Below are positions 31,914 through 43,115 of a stretch of 64,000 nucleotides of DNA, in pieces. The notes beneath the pieces are model-generated. The model made no database searches and was not told the DNA's origin. It saw only the letters and a program-made list of their open reading frames with translations. Positions within the stretch are counted from its first letter, which is position 1. Every line of letters starts with the position of its first letter. The DNA comes from Platanthera guangdongensis (taxonomy: Eukaryota > Streptophyta > Magnoliopsida > Asparagales > Orchidaceae), in assembly GCA_039583875.1 (NCBI GenBank), contig CM077157.1, positions 77,314,346 through 77,378,345 on the forward strand. Direction: 5' to 3'. A program made the translations under genes and the position numbers.

Positions 31914-34900
31914 TCATTGCTTTTGTTTCTTTTCCTTTGGCTTTTCTTCTTTGCTCTTATCTCTTCGCTTAGTGAAGACAATCTCTCTGTTAGGATCAGA
32001 ATCTTGCACTTTAGTCATGGTCATGTCAGCAGCCCCTATAATCATCAAAGATGTGGCTCTGGGGACAACTGCTTCTGGGTGCAACTTCATGTAGTCATCA
32101 ACATTGAAAAACTTGTTCGCTTTCTCAAACCTCTTAAGCTCTTCTTTCCTGTACTGAAAAATTATGGAATACTCAGAAGGATCCTTTCCTTCAGCTTTGG
32201 CCTTGTTAATCATAGAAAGGCCTACAAGTTCTTGGAACCTGGCCATTCTAGCTATATTAGCTGTTTCACGATCTTCAAAAGGAACAGGAGGAGAATTTGG
32301 TCTTTTAGGACTTTCAGCTTTCTGATCTGCAGGGAATGATAGTTGTTGTTGATGCTGCTGTTGTGGTTGATGCTGAGATTGATGTTGCTTTCTAGATTGG
32401 TATTGTCTTTGCTGGCTGCTTGAGGAGGAGGGCCTACTCTGATGTCTTTGATAAGTTTGAAATTGAGTGGGCCTTTGAGAAGATGTGCCTGAAGCACCAG
32501 CAGCTGGAGGAGGAGGAGGAGGGTCCCTTCTGTATTTCTGAGTTGGAGGAGGGGAGTATCTTCTTCTTCTTTTCCTTTCTTTCTGTTGATTTTTAGATAA
32601 CCACATCCAAGCTGACATCCCTTTATATGGAGTTATCTTCTAAAGAATATAGTACGGAGTGTCATTGGTTGGATTTGGTTTAGGAGTAGGAGGAGGAGGT
32701 GCTTTCCTCGTTTTAGACACTTTCTTCTTCTTTGGTTCATCATCAGAATCCTCATCCTCCTCATCATAATCATGAGATTCTTGAGGATCATCATATAAGG
32801 CATCGATGGCCTTTAGTATAGGATTATCAATAGGCTTTTCAGCCTGAGTAGTAACATGAGAAGGAGCAGGAGCTGGAGCTGGAGGGGAAACTTCTACAGA
32901 AACTGGAGAAGTAACTCTGACAGTGCTTTCAGCAGTTGCCTTATTCTCTTCCTCAATGTTAGCCAAGATCAAATCATCAAGATCTGGCATTGTAGAATCA
33001 TCCATAACAAAACTGTGAGTTGAAATAGCCTCTAGAGGGGATGGGATGACTATGGGCTCTGGAGCAGCAAAAAGAGTTCTGAGTTTCTTGGAAACTTTTG
33101 AACTAATAGGGGAGGAGTATGGAACAATAGCCAAGGATGGCTTAGTGTGATCTGCTAGAATGAAACTCAAAAATGCAGTATCAAAACGTTTCAGCAAATA
33201 TGCTAAATCTACTGTGGCATTAATGATGAAATCACCAACAATAATTACTTCTTCTGGAGCTGACTCTTCTATATCCATATCAGTCTCAATAAAATTAATG
33301 AAGACAATCAAATCTGTATCTATAAACTCTGTATCTACTGCTGTTGCTACTGCCTCTGCATCTACTGGAGTTGGAGCTGCTGAAACTGAAACTGAAACTG
33401 CTGCTACTACTGGAGCTGCTGCAGCTTCTTCTTCAAGCATCTCCCGCTTCCTGGTTTCAGTAATAACTGGAGGCAGGCCCCTAAATGAAGATGGGGAAGT
33501 AGAAAGGGCAGAGATCTGGGCAGATAAAGAGGAAATGGAAGTAGCAAGAGGTGTAATAGCCTCTACTATGATTGTTTTGAGGAGGGGTGTTATGAGAGCA
33601 GTGACAAAAGAGATGGTGGAGGGGTCTAGTGTTGGAGTGGAAGATGGTGTTGAGGTGGAAACATTTGGAGGGATGGTAGATGGTGGTGAGGATGGAGGAG
33701 GAGCATCTGGCATGTGGACATCTTGGATGGATTCAGTTTGATGAGGAGGAGTATTGGGAGAAGATGTCAGTAGATTGAAGGATGGTATGGAGGACAAGTG
33801 TGGTGGAAGAGGTGATGATGGTGGTGTTGGGGCTGGTATATCATCAGGGGATTGTGGTGTTTGAGATGGAGTGTGTTGATGGTATTCCTGGGTGGCTGAG
33901 GAAGGGAAGTTAGTAAGGTCTATTTGTGGAGAGGTGGCAGGTAATGTAGCTGTAGTAGGAACATGAACAGAGGGTTGTAGTTGTTGATGTGGTTGAAGTT
34001 GTTGTTCGAGTTGTTGATGTGGTTGAAGTTATTGTTGGAGTAGTTGATGTGGTTGAAGTTGTTGTTGGAGTTGTTGATGTGATTGAAGTTGTTGTTGGAG
34101 TTGTTGATGTGGTTGAAGAGAGGGAGTATGAACTGTGGAGGGGGATTGTTGTTGAGTTTCTGGAAGGGATGGAGGTGTGGGGATGATATCTTCAGCAGGG
34201 TGGGGAGTGGCCCTAACAGCCCTTGGGCTTTCAGAAGCTGGGGTGGAAGAGGTTGAAGCCTTGGATAGCTTGGATATGGTCCTCTCCCACGTGCCAAACA
34301 AGGCACATGTGAGCCTATTGCTGGTATTAATGAATATGGTCGGGTAGACCAGTGATTCAGCAGCCTTCTCCTTCAGGAAGATCCCTAGGATCCTTCCAAA
34401 ACACACTTCCTTTTTATTAGTCTTTTTCTATATTATATCAAAGATGATCTATGCCCAGTTCACCTTCTTCTTGTTAACCACTGCACACATGACCAAAAAC
34501 TGATGCCTGGTAATATAATCATGTGCAGTGTGCTTGCCTATCAAGACTTTACCAACAATATCTGCCAGAAATTTGTATTCTGCAGATAAATGTTTCATCA
34601 ACAACTTATTAGGGTTATCTCTAGTATAACCCATCAAACTCAACATCATATCATATTCTTCAGAATCTATTTCCAGTTCTTCTTCTCCATTATCCAAAAC
34701 AATGATTTCAGTTAATATGAAGGGAGATAGGGAGATAGAGTTACCCGTAATTGTTCCAATCATTGTATTTTCTTCTGTTGTCGATGATGTATAGAACCAT
34801 TCTCTTATCTCAATTCCAGATAATTTTATCCTTGTTGTCATCAAATTCTTCAGTTGTTGCTCTTCAAGAAGTTGCAGAATGTTTAGAAATATCGGATCTG

Positions 34901-35006
34901 AATGCTGAAATGAATCAAAGTCAACATCAAATCCGGTGTCGAACTTCATCGCAGCCAATGTTCCCGCTGGAATTGCCATGAAATCACATGCCAGAGAGAA
35001 AAACAA
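31914..35006 (-). pseudogene. Extra downstream ORF (aORF) of copia B, about 1030 codons with few stops
   Basis: One frame from ATG 35006 (or, by comparison with A and D, the Met at 34979, MAIPAG) to 31914, broken by stops at 34449, about 34430, 34029 to 33920 and 32640. N-terminal domain: SAEYKFLADIVGKVLIGKHT, HQFLVMCAVVNKKKVNW and VCFGRILGIFLKE, aligned to A and D. The middle is a Gln-rich repeat (LQPHQQLQQQLQ), then Pro/Ser/Thr-rich sequence. The C-terminal part has a very basic run (KERKRRRRYSPPP), another Gln-rich stretch and a Lys-rich tail (KEEKPKEKKQKQ). No membrane segment is apparent. The composition resembles a nuclear or transcription-related protein, but this is inferred. Confidence 0.8.
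33973..34115. repeat. 30-bp tandem repeat coding for a Gln-rich segment in the B aORF
   Basis: About five copies of GGTTGAAGTTGTTGTTGGAG plus TTGTTGATGT, in frame, giving repeated LQPHQQLQQQ on the minus strand. One stop falls inside it at 34029. Confidence 0.85.
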
Positions 35007-35060
35007 CGATCAAGTGCAAAGGGAACAGAAAGTGCTGGACGGAGGTCGAAGAAAACCTAG

Positions 35061-35068
35061 ATATAAGG
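35061..35068 (-). promoter_or_regulatory. TATA-like site upstream of the copia B aORF
   Basis: The minus strand reads CCTTATATCTAGG, 82-89 bp upstream of the Met at 34979 that corresponds to the starts in A and D. It is weaker than the sites in A and D but in the same relative place, with the motif cluster directly upstream. Confidence 0.4.
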
Positions 35069-35094
35069 ATTTCCAGAATATGAATCGACAAACT

Positions 35095-35365
35095 CCGTTC
35101 CACGAAAATTAAAACATTCTTCGATCTGGGTTCGACGAAATAATTTAGAGTTAAATGATTCGTCGAGCTCAGTTTGAAGATTTGAAGACATTTCGTCGAG
35201 CTCTGTTTGAAAAAATTTTTCTGAAGTGGATTCGTCGATCTCCGGTCGATGAAAAAAACTTCACTCAAAGAGAGTTCGTCGAACTCCGTTCGACGAATAT
35301 CTCCCAACTTTCCCTAGTTCGTCGAGCTCCGTTTGACGAACTCTAGACAATTCGTCGAGAGCAGA
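35095..35365. repeat. TTCGTCGAGCTC motif cluster between pol and aORF of copia B
   Basis: About ten TTCGTCGA(G/A/T)CTC sites, several paired with CGTTCGACGAA to form larger inverted repeats (for example around 35275-35300 and 35325-35345). It is the LTR motif of B in an internal location. The pol frame after LGMINGEDL appears to run on into it. Confidence 0.85.
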
Positions 35366-35389
35366 CAGAAAGTAAACTAAGTCTTCTCC

Positions 35390-36804
35390 ATTGATCATTC
35401 CAAGCTGATTTATAAAGAATAAGTGATTTTTCTCATCGAGAGGTTTGGGGAATATATCAGTTCTTTGTAAATCAGTGTAGATATAGACAAGTTTAATTTT
35501 GTTTTTGTCTACACACTCTCTTATGAAATGATGTCTAATATCTATATGCTTGGTCCTACTGTGATGGACTAGATTCTATGCTATGGCTATAGCGCTTGTG
35601 TTATCACAAAGTAGAGTTGAATTATTTAAGTTGAGACCATAGTATAGTTATTTATTTTGAATCCACAACGTCTGGGAACAATAGCTGCCAGTTGCAATAT
35701 ATTCTGCCTCAGCAGCTGAGGTAGACACATACGACTGTTTCTTACAAAACCAGGACAGTAATCTCATACCCAAGAACTGGCAGGTTCCTGCAGTACTTTT
35801 CCTGTCCACCCTGCATCCAGAAAAATCAGCATCTGAGTATCCAGTTAACTCAAATTCTAATTCAGTGGGATACATAGGCCTAGACTAGGACAACTCTTTA
35901 TATATCTCAAAATCCTTTTTAAGAAAACTAGATGAGATTCTTTAGGGTTCACTTGGAACCTAGCACAAAGGTATGTGGCAAACATGATATCAGGTTTGCT
36001 TGCTGTAAGATATAGTTGGGACCCAACAATTCCCCTATATAATTTCTGGTCAACAAATTTCCCATGTGGATCAGAGTCTATTACAGCATTTGTAGCCATA
36101 GGTGTTTTCTTTGCTGAGGCATCAGTCATCCCAAACTTTTTGATAAGCTCTTTTGCATATTTAGCTTGAGAGATGAAGATGTCATCAGGAAGCTGCTTCA
36201 CTTGGAGACCAAGGAAGTAGGAGAGCTCACACATGCTACTCATTTCAAATTTGGAATGCATGAGGTCAAAGAACATCTTGCACAATTTGGAATCAGTAGA
36301 CCCAAATATGATGTCATAAACATATATTTGTACTAACAGTATTTGGTCCTTATGATGTCTAGTGGAAAGTGTTTTATCTATTATGCCTCTAATGAACTTA
36401 TGCTCTAACAAAAAGCTAGCTAGGGTCTCATACCAAGCTCTTGGAGCATGCTTTAGACCATAGAGGGCTTTATGCAATTTGAAAATATGAGAAGGGTGAG
36501 TTGGAGAGACAAAATCTGGAGGTTGTTCAATATTAACCTCTTCTTTTAATACTCCATTCAGGAAAGCACTCTTCACATCCATTTGATAGACCTTGAATTT
36601 CTTGAAGGCTGCATAGGCAAGGAATATTCTGATTGCCTCTAACCTTGCCATAGGTGCAAAAGTTTGGTCATAATATATTCCTTCCTCTTGCCTATATCCT
36701 TGAGCAACAAGCCTAGCCTTGTTTCTCGCAATCACTCCATGGGCATCCAGCTTGTTTCTGTATACCCATTTGGTTCCAATGACTGGATAGTCTTGGGGTC
36801 TTGG
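35390..36804 (-). pseudogene. Reverse transcriptase-RNase H of copia B, split from the rest of pol by element C
   Basis: From the insertion point leftwards: [80 protein letters not shown] and the catalytic box [13 protein letters not shown]. The first Asp of the YVDD motif is Tyr, which should abolish polymerase activity. RNase H (GYSDADFSGCRVDRKSTAGT; TSAAEAEYIATG) is in a shifted frame with the junction near 35870. The tail NNSTLLCDNTSAIAIA and TKHIDIRHHFI can be followed to about 35390. The missing start of RT lies at 56459-56530. Confidence 0.88.
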
Positions 36805-39613
36805 TGTCACAACCCGCATTTTCTCAACGGTAAAAATCGTATCAGAGTAGGAGAAAACACGCGCTGTGATACCACGTCGTGCAGGGGATAACTGCACACG
36901 CTCAGGCAAAACTCCAAACGTTAATTTTTAAGGAAAAAAATGTTGATTAAATATGAAAGAAAATCAGTTAAGTCGAATGGCCGTATCCCTCGGCACAGTG
37001 GATCAGCTAGTCCACAGTTAAAATTATATCTATACGCGGCAGAAAATACTTTGGTTCAATTAAGTTGACACCCTAAATAAGCACGAGAGTCCCCGGGGGA
37101 CGACTCATGATATGCACGACTCTAAGGTGAATATTATAGGTATAAAAGATAGTGTTTTACGCTGAGGAAAAAATAGTGTCTTTGTTTTAGGAACATGTTA
37201 TGCATGAAGTACATATATTAATACTTTTAGGTTTTAAAATATCTAACATGCAACCTAGCATAAATCCTTCCCAGAAGCAAGTAACCAACCTCAAATAGGC
37301 AAAAACCAGTTCAAATTCATATTCAGCATCACAAGAAGCTACCAGTGGGCGCCAACAACCTGACACGAACCCACTGGCGAGTATGTATGTCTATACAGAA
37401 GAGTAAAGAACTACCTCATAACAAACGGGGATCAGCAAACTCAGCTACCCTAGAGGCCACCAACAAGCCCCTCCAAAAGAACTAGCCGCTGAACTGGCTA
37501 CAACCTGGACCTGAGGCATTCAAGAAAAGAACACCTCAGCAAGGGAATAATCAAAAAGTAAATAGAGCAATAGGTTAAGGAGTAAATAAGATGAGGGATT
37601 TACCAACCCGGTAACAAACTGCTGTAAGTAAAAGAAAACAAAACGAGAATGGCAGTAAGAAAAGAGTACTGCCTAAAACACTGCAGAGCACACCAAGTGC
37701 GAGCATAAAAACCAACCTGCCCTACCAAGAGAGCCTACAACAGCATCAAGACATATACAAATGCCAAAAGAAAGGAAAGCATAAACAGGGATGGGACTAA
37801 CAGTCCTAACACGCGGGTAAGTGGCAGTAGTCAAAACATGGGTCTGAATGCATAACCAAAATCAGACCCAAAAAGGGCTAAGGGGTCATACAGTGGCAGC
37901 TTTAGGGTCCCACACACACCAACCCAAACCGGGGCAAAAAGGCGGTGGCCACAGCTCTCCACATAAAACCACCCCTCCAGAGGCCACCAAAAACTCCACC
38001 ACCTACCACGACCCAAGAGTCGGCATGCAGAAATTAGCCGAGCACCCAATGTCCCCCTCCTAGGGAAAAGTCCCACTAACAGTCCTAGGAAACACACGAA
38101 CCCAAGGCAAAAATGTCGGGTCCAACCGACGCGGCCTTGCTCGCCTAACCAAAACCAACCCCGGGTCTCCCTGGTCCCAAAACAAGGGCAGCACCCAGTG
38201 TCGACACGATGTGTCGACACCATGACAAGCCGGTGTCGACACAAGGTGTCGACACAACCGTTGCTGGTGTCGACACCAAGTGTCGACACCTCTGCGGCCG
38301 GTGTCGACACAAGGTGTCGACACTGCCGCTGCGGGTGTCGACACCAAGTGTCGACACCCCGACGGCTGGTGTCAACACCTAGTGTCGACACCCCGACTGG
38401 CTGGTGTCGACACCAAGGTGTCGACACCCCGACAGGCTGGTGTCGACACCAAGGTGTCGACACCCCGACAGGCTGGTGTCGACACCAAGGTGTCGACACC
38501 AAGGTGTCGACACCCCGACAGGCTGGTGTCGACACCAAGGTGTCGACACCCCGACAGGCTGGTGTCGACACCAAGGTGTCGACACACCGACAGGCTGGTG
38601 TCGACACCAAGGTGTCGACACCCTGACAGGCCTCAGGCGCCTAATCCAGCACACAACTAAGAACGAAAATGAGGATTCTCTCTCTCCCTAGAGTACAACA
38701 TCCACCGGCAATGGCAGCTACTCGACCTAAACCGAACCAAAACTGCCCCTAAAAGACACAATTCCTCGGAAAACTGAGATTTAACTGGAACTTTCTACAC
38801 TAACCGCAGTATGATCGGGCACACACCCTAGCTTACACCTAAGATCTAAACAAGAAGGAGATAAAAATTAACTCAAAAGAAAGACAAAGATCAGCTTTGG
38901 CAAGTATGAGGCGACATCACTTGCCTCAATACCAGAAAAGCTTGGCCGGCGGCAACCCCCACTCTCGGATCTAGCCACAGAGCACCAGCTGAGGAGCAGA
39001 AAGAGTGCAGATCCAGGCGAGGGCAGTCCAGATCCACTCTCGAAACCAAAATCCGACCGCAAAACTCCAGGAAAACGGCGTCCGAAGGCTAGGGTAGGCC
39101 GGCGATGCTCTTCCTCTCGTACAGGCGACGGGCGACGGCTTCAAGCAAGAAGAGAAACAGAAAAAAAAAACAAGAAGGAACCCAGCCCTAAAACTGACCC
39201 AAGACTATATATATATATCAGTTTTAAATAGTAGACAATCATCACACTAATAATTATTTATACTTAATATCAAAACAACACGAAACCTGAAACTTCTCGG
39301 AAACAGACGAAATTCACGCCGTAGCTAAAAACCCACGCTACGAACACAACTGCGAAGTCGAAATTAGCATTCGACGAACAAACCCGGGATAACACCTCCC
39401 GAAGCCAAAACACAAGCATTACCTAAGAGGCCCAGCCGAACCATCAATCAGACTCCGGCTAGCTGGGGAATCTTGCCAACAGGCTACAAACAGGCTACAC
39501 AGGGAACCCTAAGAGCTAAAACCACGCTCTACAACGGCAAAAATCCGGAGATACGCCATCGTAGCGCCAGCCAAAGATTAAACAAAACACAGAAAAAAAC
39601 CGGGGGCGTTACA
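36805..39613 (-). repeat. 3' LTR of chromovirus C
   Basis: 2809 bp, plus strand TGTCACAACCC to GCGTTACA, so in element orientation TGTAACGCC...GTTGTGACA. It includes the GTGTCGACAC palindrome array (38198-38630) and an AT microsatellite (about 39207-39220). ORFs on both strands over the array are products of the repeat. Confidence 0.93.
38198..38630. repeat. GTGTCGACAC palindrome array in the 3' LTR of C
   Basis: About 24 copies of GTGTCGACAC in 430 bp. The right half is a regular 36-bp repeat, each unit holding two GGTGTCGACACC palindromes separated by AA and then CCCGACAGGCT. The left half has the same palindromes at unequal spacing. Each palindrome contains a SalI site with a central CpG. 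Confidence 0.93.
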
Positions 39614-39630
39614 GCCACTCCCCCTAAAAG
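39614..39630 (-). other. Polypurine tract of chromovirus C
   Basis: The minus strand reads CTTTTAGGGGGAGTGGC immediately before the LTR start TGTAACGCC. Confidence 0.85.
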
Positions 39631-39737
39631 AAATTTTCGCCTCGAAACTTTACTCACAACACCACTATAAAGAAGGAGAGAGAAAAAGCCGGGAAAGGGC
39701 TAAATAAATAATAAAATAGAACATACCAAGCACAAGA

Positions 39738-41651
39738 TCAGGGAAACAGATGAGGGTGAGCCTCCCTCATAGCCGACTCCAACTCCCAAGTCGCGCTTTC
39801 CACTTCTCGATTCCTCCATAAAACCTTAACCATCGGAACAGTCTTCTTCCGCAATGCCCGAACTTGAGAATCCAAAATGCGAACAGGCACCTCCACATAA
39901 GAAAGATTCGGCTCCAACTGAGGCACAGAATCCAAAACCTGCCTGTCATTCATCACACATTTTCGCAACTGACTGACGAGAAAGACATCATGCACGCCAG
40001 GGAAATTTGCGGGCAAAGCCAGCCTGTAGGCTGATACCCCAATCCGCTCAACAATCGGAAACGGCCCCACGTACCTCGGGTCCAACTTCCTATTCTTGCC
40101 AAAACGCTTGACTCCAATCAACGAGGAGACCTTTAAGAACACCAAGTCCCCCACAGTAAATTCCAAGTCCGATCTACGCCGATTGGCGTTCTTCTCATAT
40201 CTCTCTTGGGATAACCGAAGCTTTTCTCGAATAAGCTTCACAGTGGTTTCCATCTCCTCAAGTGCTTCTGGGCCCAACAAAGGTCCTTCGCCTAGCTCAG
40301 CCCAAAACAAGGGAGTCCTGCAGCGCCTCCCATACAAAGCTTCAAAGGGAGCCATTTGCAAGCTTTCTTGATAACTATTGTTATATGCGAACTCCATAAG
40401 CCGCAAGCGCTCGTCCCACGCTCCTCCGTGGTCCAGAATATAGCATCGGATCATATCTTCCACAATCTGGTTCACTCGCTCCGTCTGACCATTGGTCTGC
40501 GGATGATAAGCCGTGGAATATCTCAAATCTGTACCCAACCCTTCTTGAAGGCTCTTCCAAAAACAAGACGTGAACCTGGAGTCTCGATCTGATATGATAC
40601 TTACGGGTACTCCATGCAATCTGATAACCTCTTCCAAATACAGCTCGGCTATCTTCCTCATCGGATAATCGATCTTAAATGGTACGAAATGAGCGCTCTT
40701 CGTCAACCTGTCTACAATTACCCAAACTGAATCATGCCCCTTAGGAGATCTCGATAAGCCGATAATGAAATCCATCGAGATACTCTCCCACTTCCACATC
40801 AGAATCTCCAAGGGAGTCAGCTTGCCACCAGGCCTCCCATGGTCGGCTTTCACACGCCTGCAAGTGAAACACTCTGAAACAAATCTGGCTATGTCCCTCT
40901 TCATCCCGTACCACCAGGAAATTTGTTTTAAATCATGATACATTTTGGTAGACCCTGGATGGTAGGCAACACTAGATCCGTGGGCGTCTCTGCACACCAT
41001 ATCCCGGATATCTCCAACTGCGGGGATGCAAAACCTGCCACGGTACTTCAAGGTACCCGCATCATCTATAGAGAAATCTGGTAATTCACCCTTCTCAGCT
41101 CGAAGATACAAATGCAGAAGATCGGGATCATCCTTCTGATGCAGTCTCGTAAGCGTCATCCACGAAGGTTCTGCTACTGCTATGCTACTCTGCGAATCAC
41201 AGCTTCCCACAGAAATGTCCATCAATAGAAACTCTTCCACTAGACGCTCGGCGGAAAGATTAAAAATCTTACCTGACTTCCGACTCAGGGCATCGGCCAC
41301 CACATTTGCCTTGCCTGTATGATACTGAATTTCAACAACATAGTCGGCCACGTACTCCAACCCCCGCCGCTGGCGTAGATTCAATTCTTTCTGAGTGAAG
41401 ACATACTTCAGGCTCTTATGATCCGTGAAAATCTTGCACTGCGCACCATATAGCAAATGCCTCCATAATTTCAACGCATAGATCATAGCTGCAAACTCCA
41501 GGTCATGCGTAGGGTAGTTCCTCTCGTGAGTCTTTAGCTGCCTCGACCCGTACGCAATCACCTTTCCGCCCTGCATCAAAACGCAACCCAGACCGACATG
41601 CGACGCATCCACATATATATCATACTCACTGCCCTCCGTAGGCAAAGACAA
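39738..41651 (-). CDS. Pol of chromovirus C: RNase H, integrase and chromodomain-like C-terminus
   Basis: 637 uninterrupted codons. RNase H: YDIYVDASHVGLGCVLMQGG, YGSRQLKTHERNYPTHDLEF, FTDHKSLKYVF and ADALSRK. Integrase zinc finger: HPGSTKMYHDLKQISWWYGM with CFTCRR; catalytic core SMDFIIGLSRS, IISDRDSRFTSCFWKSLQEG and HPQTNGQTERVNQ (Asp, Asp, Glu all present). A GPY/F-like module (RYVGPFPIVERIGVSAYRLA) and a chromodomain-like end (KVLWRNREVESATWELESAM) follow, the latter thought to guide insertion into particular chromatin. It is continuous in frame with the protease-RT part upstream except for a TAG at 41733. Confidence 0.93.
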   Translation of the reverse strand: MSLPTEGSEYDIYVDASHVGLGCVLMQGGKVIAYGSRQLKTHERNYPTHDLEFAAMIYALKLWRHLLYGAQCKIFTDHKSLKYVFTQKELNLRQRRGLEYVADYVVEIQYHTGKANVVADALSRKSGKIFNLSAERLVEEFLLMDISVGSCDSQSSIAVAEPSWMTLTRLHQKDDPDLLHLYLRAEKGELPDFSIDDAGTLKYRGRFCIPAVGDIRDMVCRDAHGSSVAYHPGSTKMYHDLKQISWWYGMKRDIARFVSECFTCRRVKADHGRPGGKLTPLEILMWKWESISMDFIIGLSRSPKGHDSVWVIVDRLTKSAHFVPFKIDYPMRKIAELYLEEVIRLHGVPVSIISDRDSRFTSCFWKSLQEGLGTDLRYSTAYHPQTNGQTERVNQIVEDMIRCYILDHGGAWDERLRLMEFAYNNSYQESLQMAPFEALYGRRCRTPLFWAELGEGPLLGPEALEEMETTVKLIREKLRLSQERYEKNANRRRSDLEFTVGDLVFLKVSSLIGVKRFGKNRKLDPRYVGPFPIVERIGVSAYRLALPANFPGVHDVFLVSQLRKCVMNDRQVLDSVPQLEPNLSYVEVPVRILDSQVRALRKKTVPMVKVLWRNREVESATWELESAMREAHPHLFP

Positions 41652-41732
41652 AATTGGAGCCGAACATAGTCTTCCTTTTAGTTCCTCAAAAGCCTTCTCA
41701 CACTTGTCATCCCATATAAAGGCTACATTCTT

Positions 41733-43115
41733 CTACGTCAACTTGGTCAACGGCGCGGACAAGGTAGAGAAACCTTCTACAAATCTTCTATAATAACCAG
41801 CCAAACCCAAGAAGCTTCTGATCTCTTTGGGGGTAACTGGTCTCGCCCAATCCATAACAGCAGCGATCTTCTCTGGGTCCACCGATATTCCCTCCTTATT
41901 GATCACGTGGCCTAGAAAAGAAACTTGAGGCAACCAAAATTCACATTTGCTCAGCTTGGCGTATAGCTTATGGTCTCTCAGAGTCGCCAAGACCAGCCGC
42001 AAATGTCGATCATACTCCTCTGCATCCTTAGAATACACCAAAACATCGTCTATAAAGACAATCACGAACTTATCTAGAAATTCCTTGAAAACTCTGTTCA
42101 TCAAATCCATAAAAGCTGAGGGCGCATTAGTCAAACCGAATGACATAACCAAAAACTCAAAATGCCAATGACGAGAGCGGAACGCCGTCCGCGGAACATC
42201 TGACTCCCGAATCCTCAATTGGTGATAGCCCGAACGAAGGTCTATCTTGGAAAACACGGCACTACCACGCAGTTGGTCAAACAAATCGTCGATTCGCGGC
42301 AAAGGGTACCTATTCTTAATAGTAACCTTGTTCAGCTCTCCATAGTCAATGCATAACCTCATCGACCCATCCTTCTTTTTAACGAACAGCACTGGCGCAC
42401 CCCAAGGCGAAGAACTTGGCCTTATAAAGCCTTTTTCCAACAACTCATCCAGCTGAATTCGTAACTCTTCTAGCTCTCGCGGGGCCATCCGGTACGGCGC
42501 CTTTACGATAGGATGCATACCTGGCTCCAAATCTATAGCAAACTCGACATCTCGATCGGGTGGAAGACCGGGAAGGTCGTTTGGAAACACATCAGAAAAG
42601 TCACACGCCACAGGAATTTCTTCCAAATGGGGCTTACTAACAATCGACCCTACCAGGGAAACCACACAGGCAAAACAGCCAGAAACAAGCAACTTCCGAG
42701 CACGCACCGCAGAAATGATTGGAGACTCCTGGAGAGAATACCCATAAATGCTCCCTGGCTGACCGTTGTCTTTGACGAAATCCAAGCGCTTACCCTTGCA
42801 CTGGATCACAGCATCGTACCTTGACAACCAGTCCATGCCCAAAATAAAGTCGAAGTCCTCCAGGTCAATCACCTTCAAATCTGCCTTGGCTAGAAAATCT
42901 CCCAACAAAATTGGACAATCGAGGACACCCAGGTCTGTAACCACAGAGTCACCGGAGGGGAACTTAACGCAGAAGGCTCCACCAACACAATCTAGGCCCA
43001 AACTGAACCGCTCCACGAAGGCACTAGCCACAAACGAGTGGGTAGCGCCGGAATCGAAGAGTACACGCGCCCAGCGGTTCTTTACCTTAAATCGCCCTAC
43101 GAATTGCACACGCAT
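41733..43115 (-). CDS. Pol of chromovirus C: protease and reverse transcriptase
   Basis: 460 codons. Protease [20 protein letters not shown] carries the active-site DSG. RT includes [60 protein letters not shown] and the catalytic [14 protein letters not shown] with both Asp present. A single TAG at 41733-41735 (ending APLTKLT, next codons KNVAFIWDD) is the only interruption before RNase H, and could be a point mutation. The pol frame overlaps the gag frame at 43087-43115 and is shifted by one base from it. Confidence 0.92.
   Translation of the reverse strand: MRVQFVGRFKVKNRWARVLFDSGATHSFVASAFVERFSLGLDCVGGAFCVKFPSGDSVVTDLGVLDCPILLGDFLAKADLKVIDLEDFDFILGMDWLSRYDAVIQCKGKRLDFVKDNGQPGSIYGYSLQESPIISAVRARKLLVSGCFACVVSLVGSIVSKPHLEEIPVACDFSDVFPNDLPGLPPDRDVEFAIDLEPGMHPIVKAPYRMAPRELEELRIQLDELLEKGFIRPSSSPWGAPVLFVKKKDGSMRLCIDYGELNKVTIKNRYPLPRIDDLFDQLRGSAVFSKIDLRSGYHQLRIRESDVPRTAFRSRHWHFEFLVMSFGLTNAPSAFMDLMNRVFKEFLDKFVIVFIDDVLVYSKDAEEYDRHLRLVLATLRDHKLYAKLSKCEFWLPQVSFLGHVINKEGISVDPEKIAAVMDWARPVTPKEIRSFLGLAGYYRRFVEGFSTLSAPLTKLT

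Noticed and set aside
38198..38630. CRISPR-like array of repeats and spacers
   Set aside because: The repeats are 10-12-bp palindromes inside a plant LTR, spacers are themselves repeated, there are no cas genes and the setting is eukaryotic.
37831..38691. Overlapping ORFs on both strands of up to 259 codons in the C LTR (also 46126-46943)
   Set aside because: They are produced by the GTGTCGACAC array, which is open in several frames; the peptides are simple VSTPACRG-like repeats and there is no domain.
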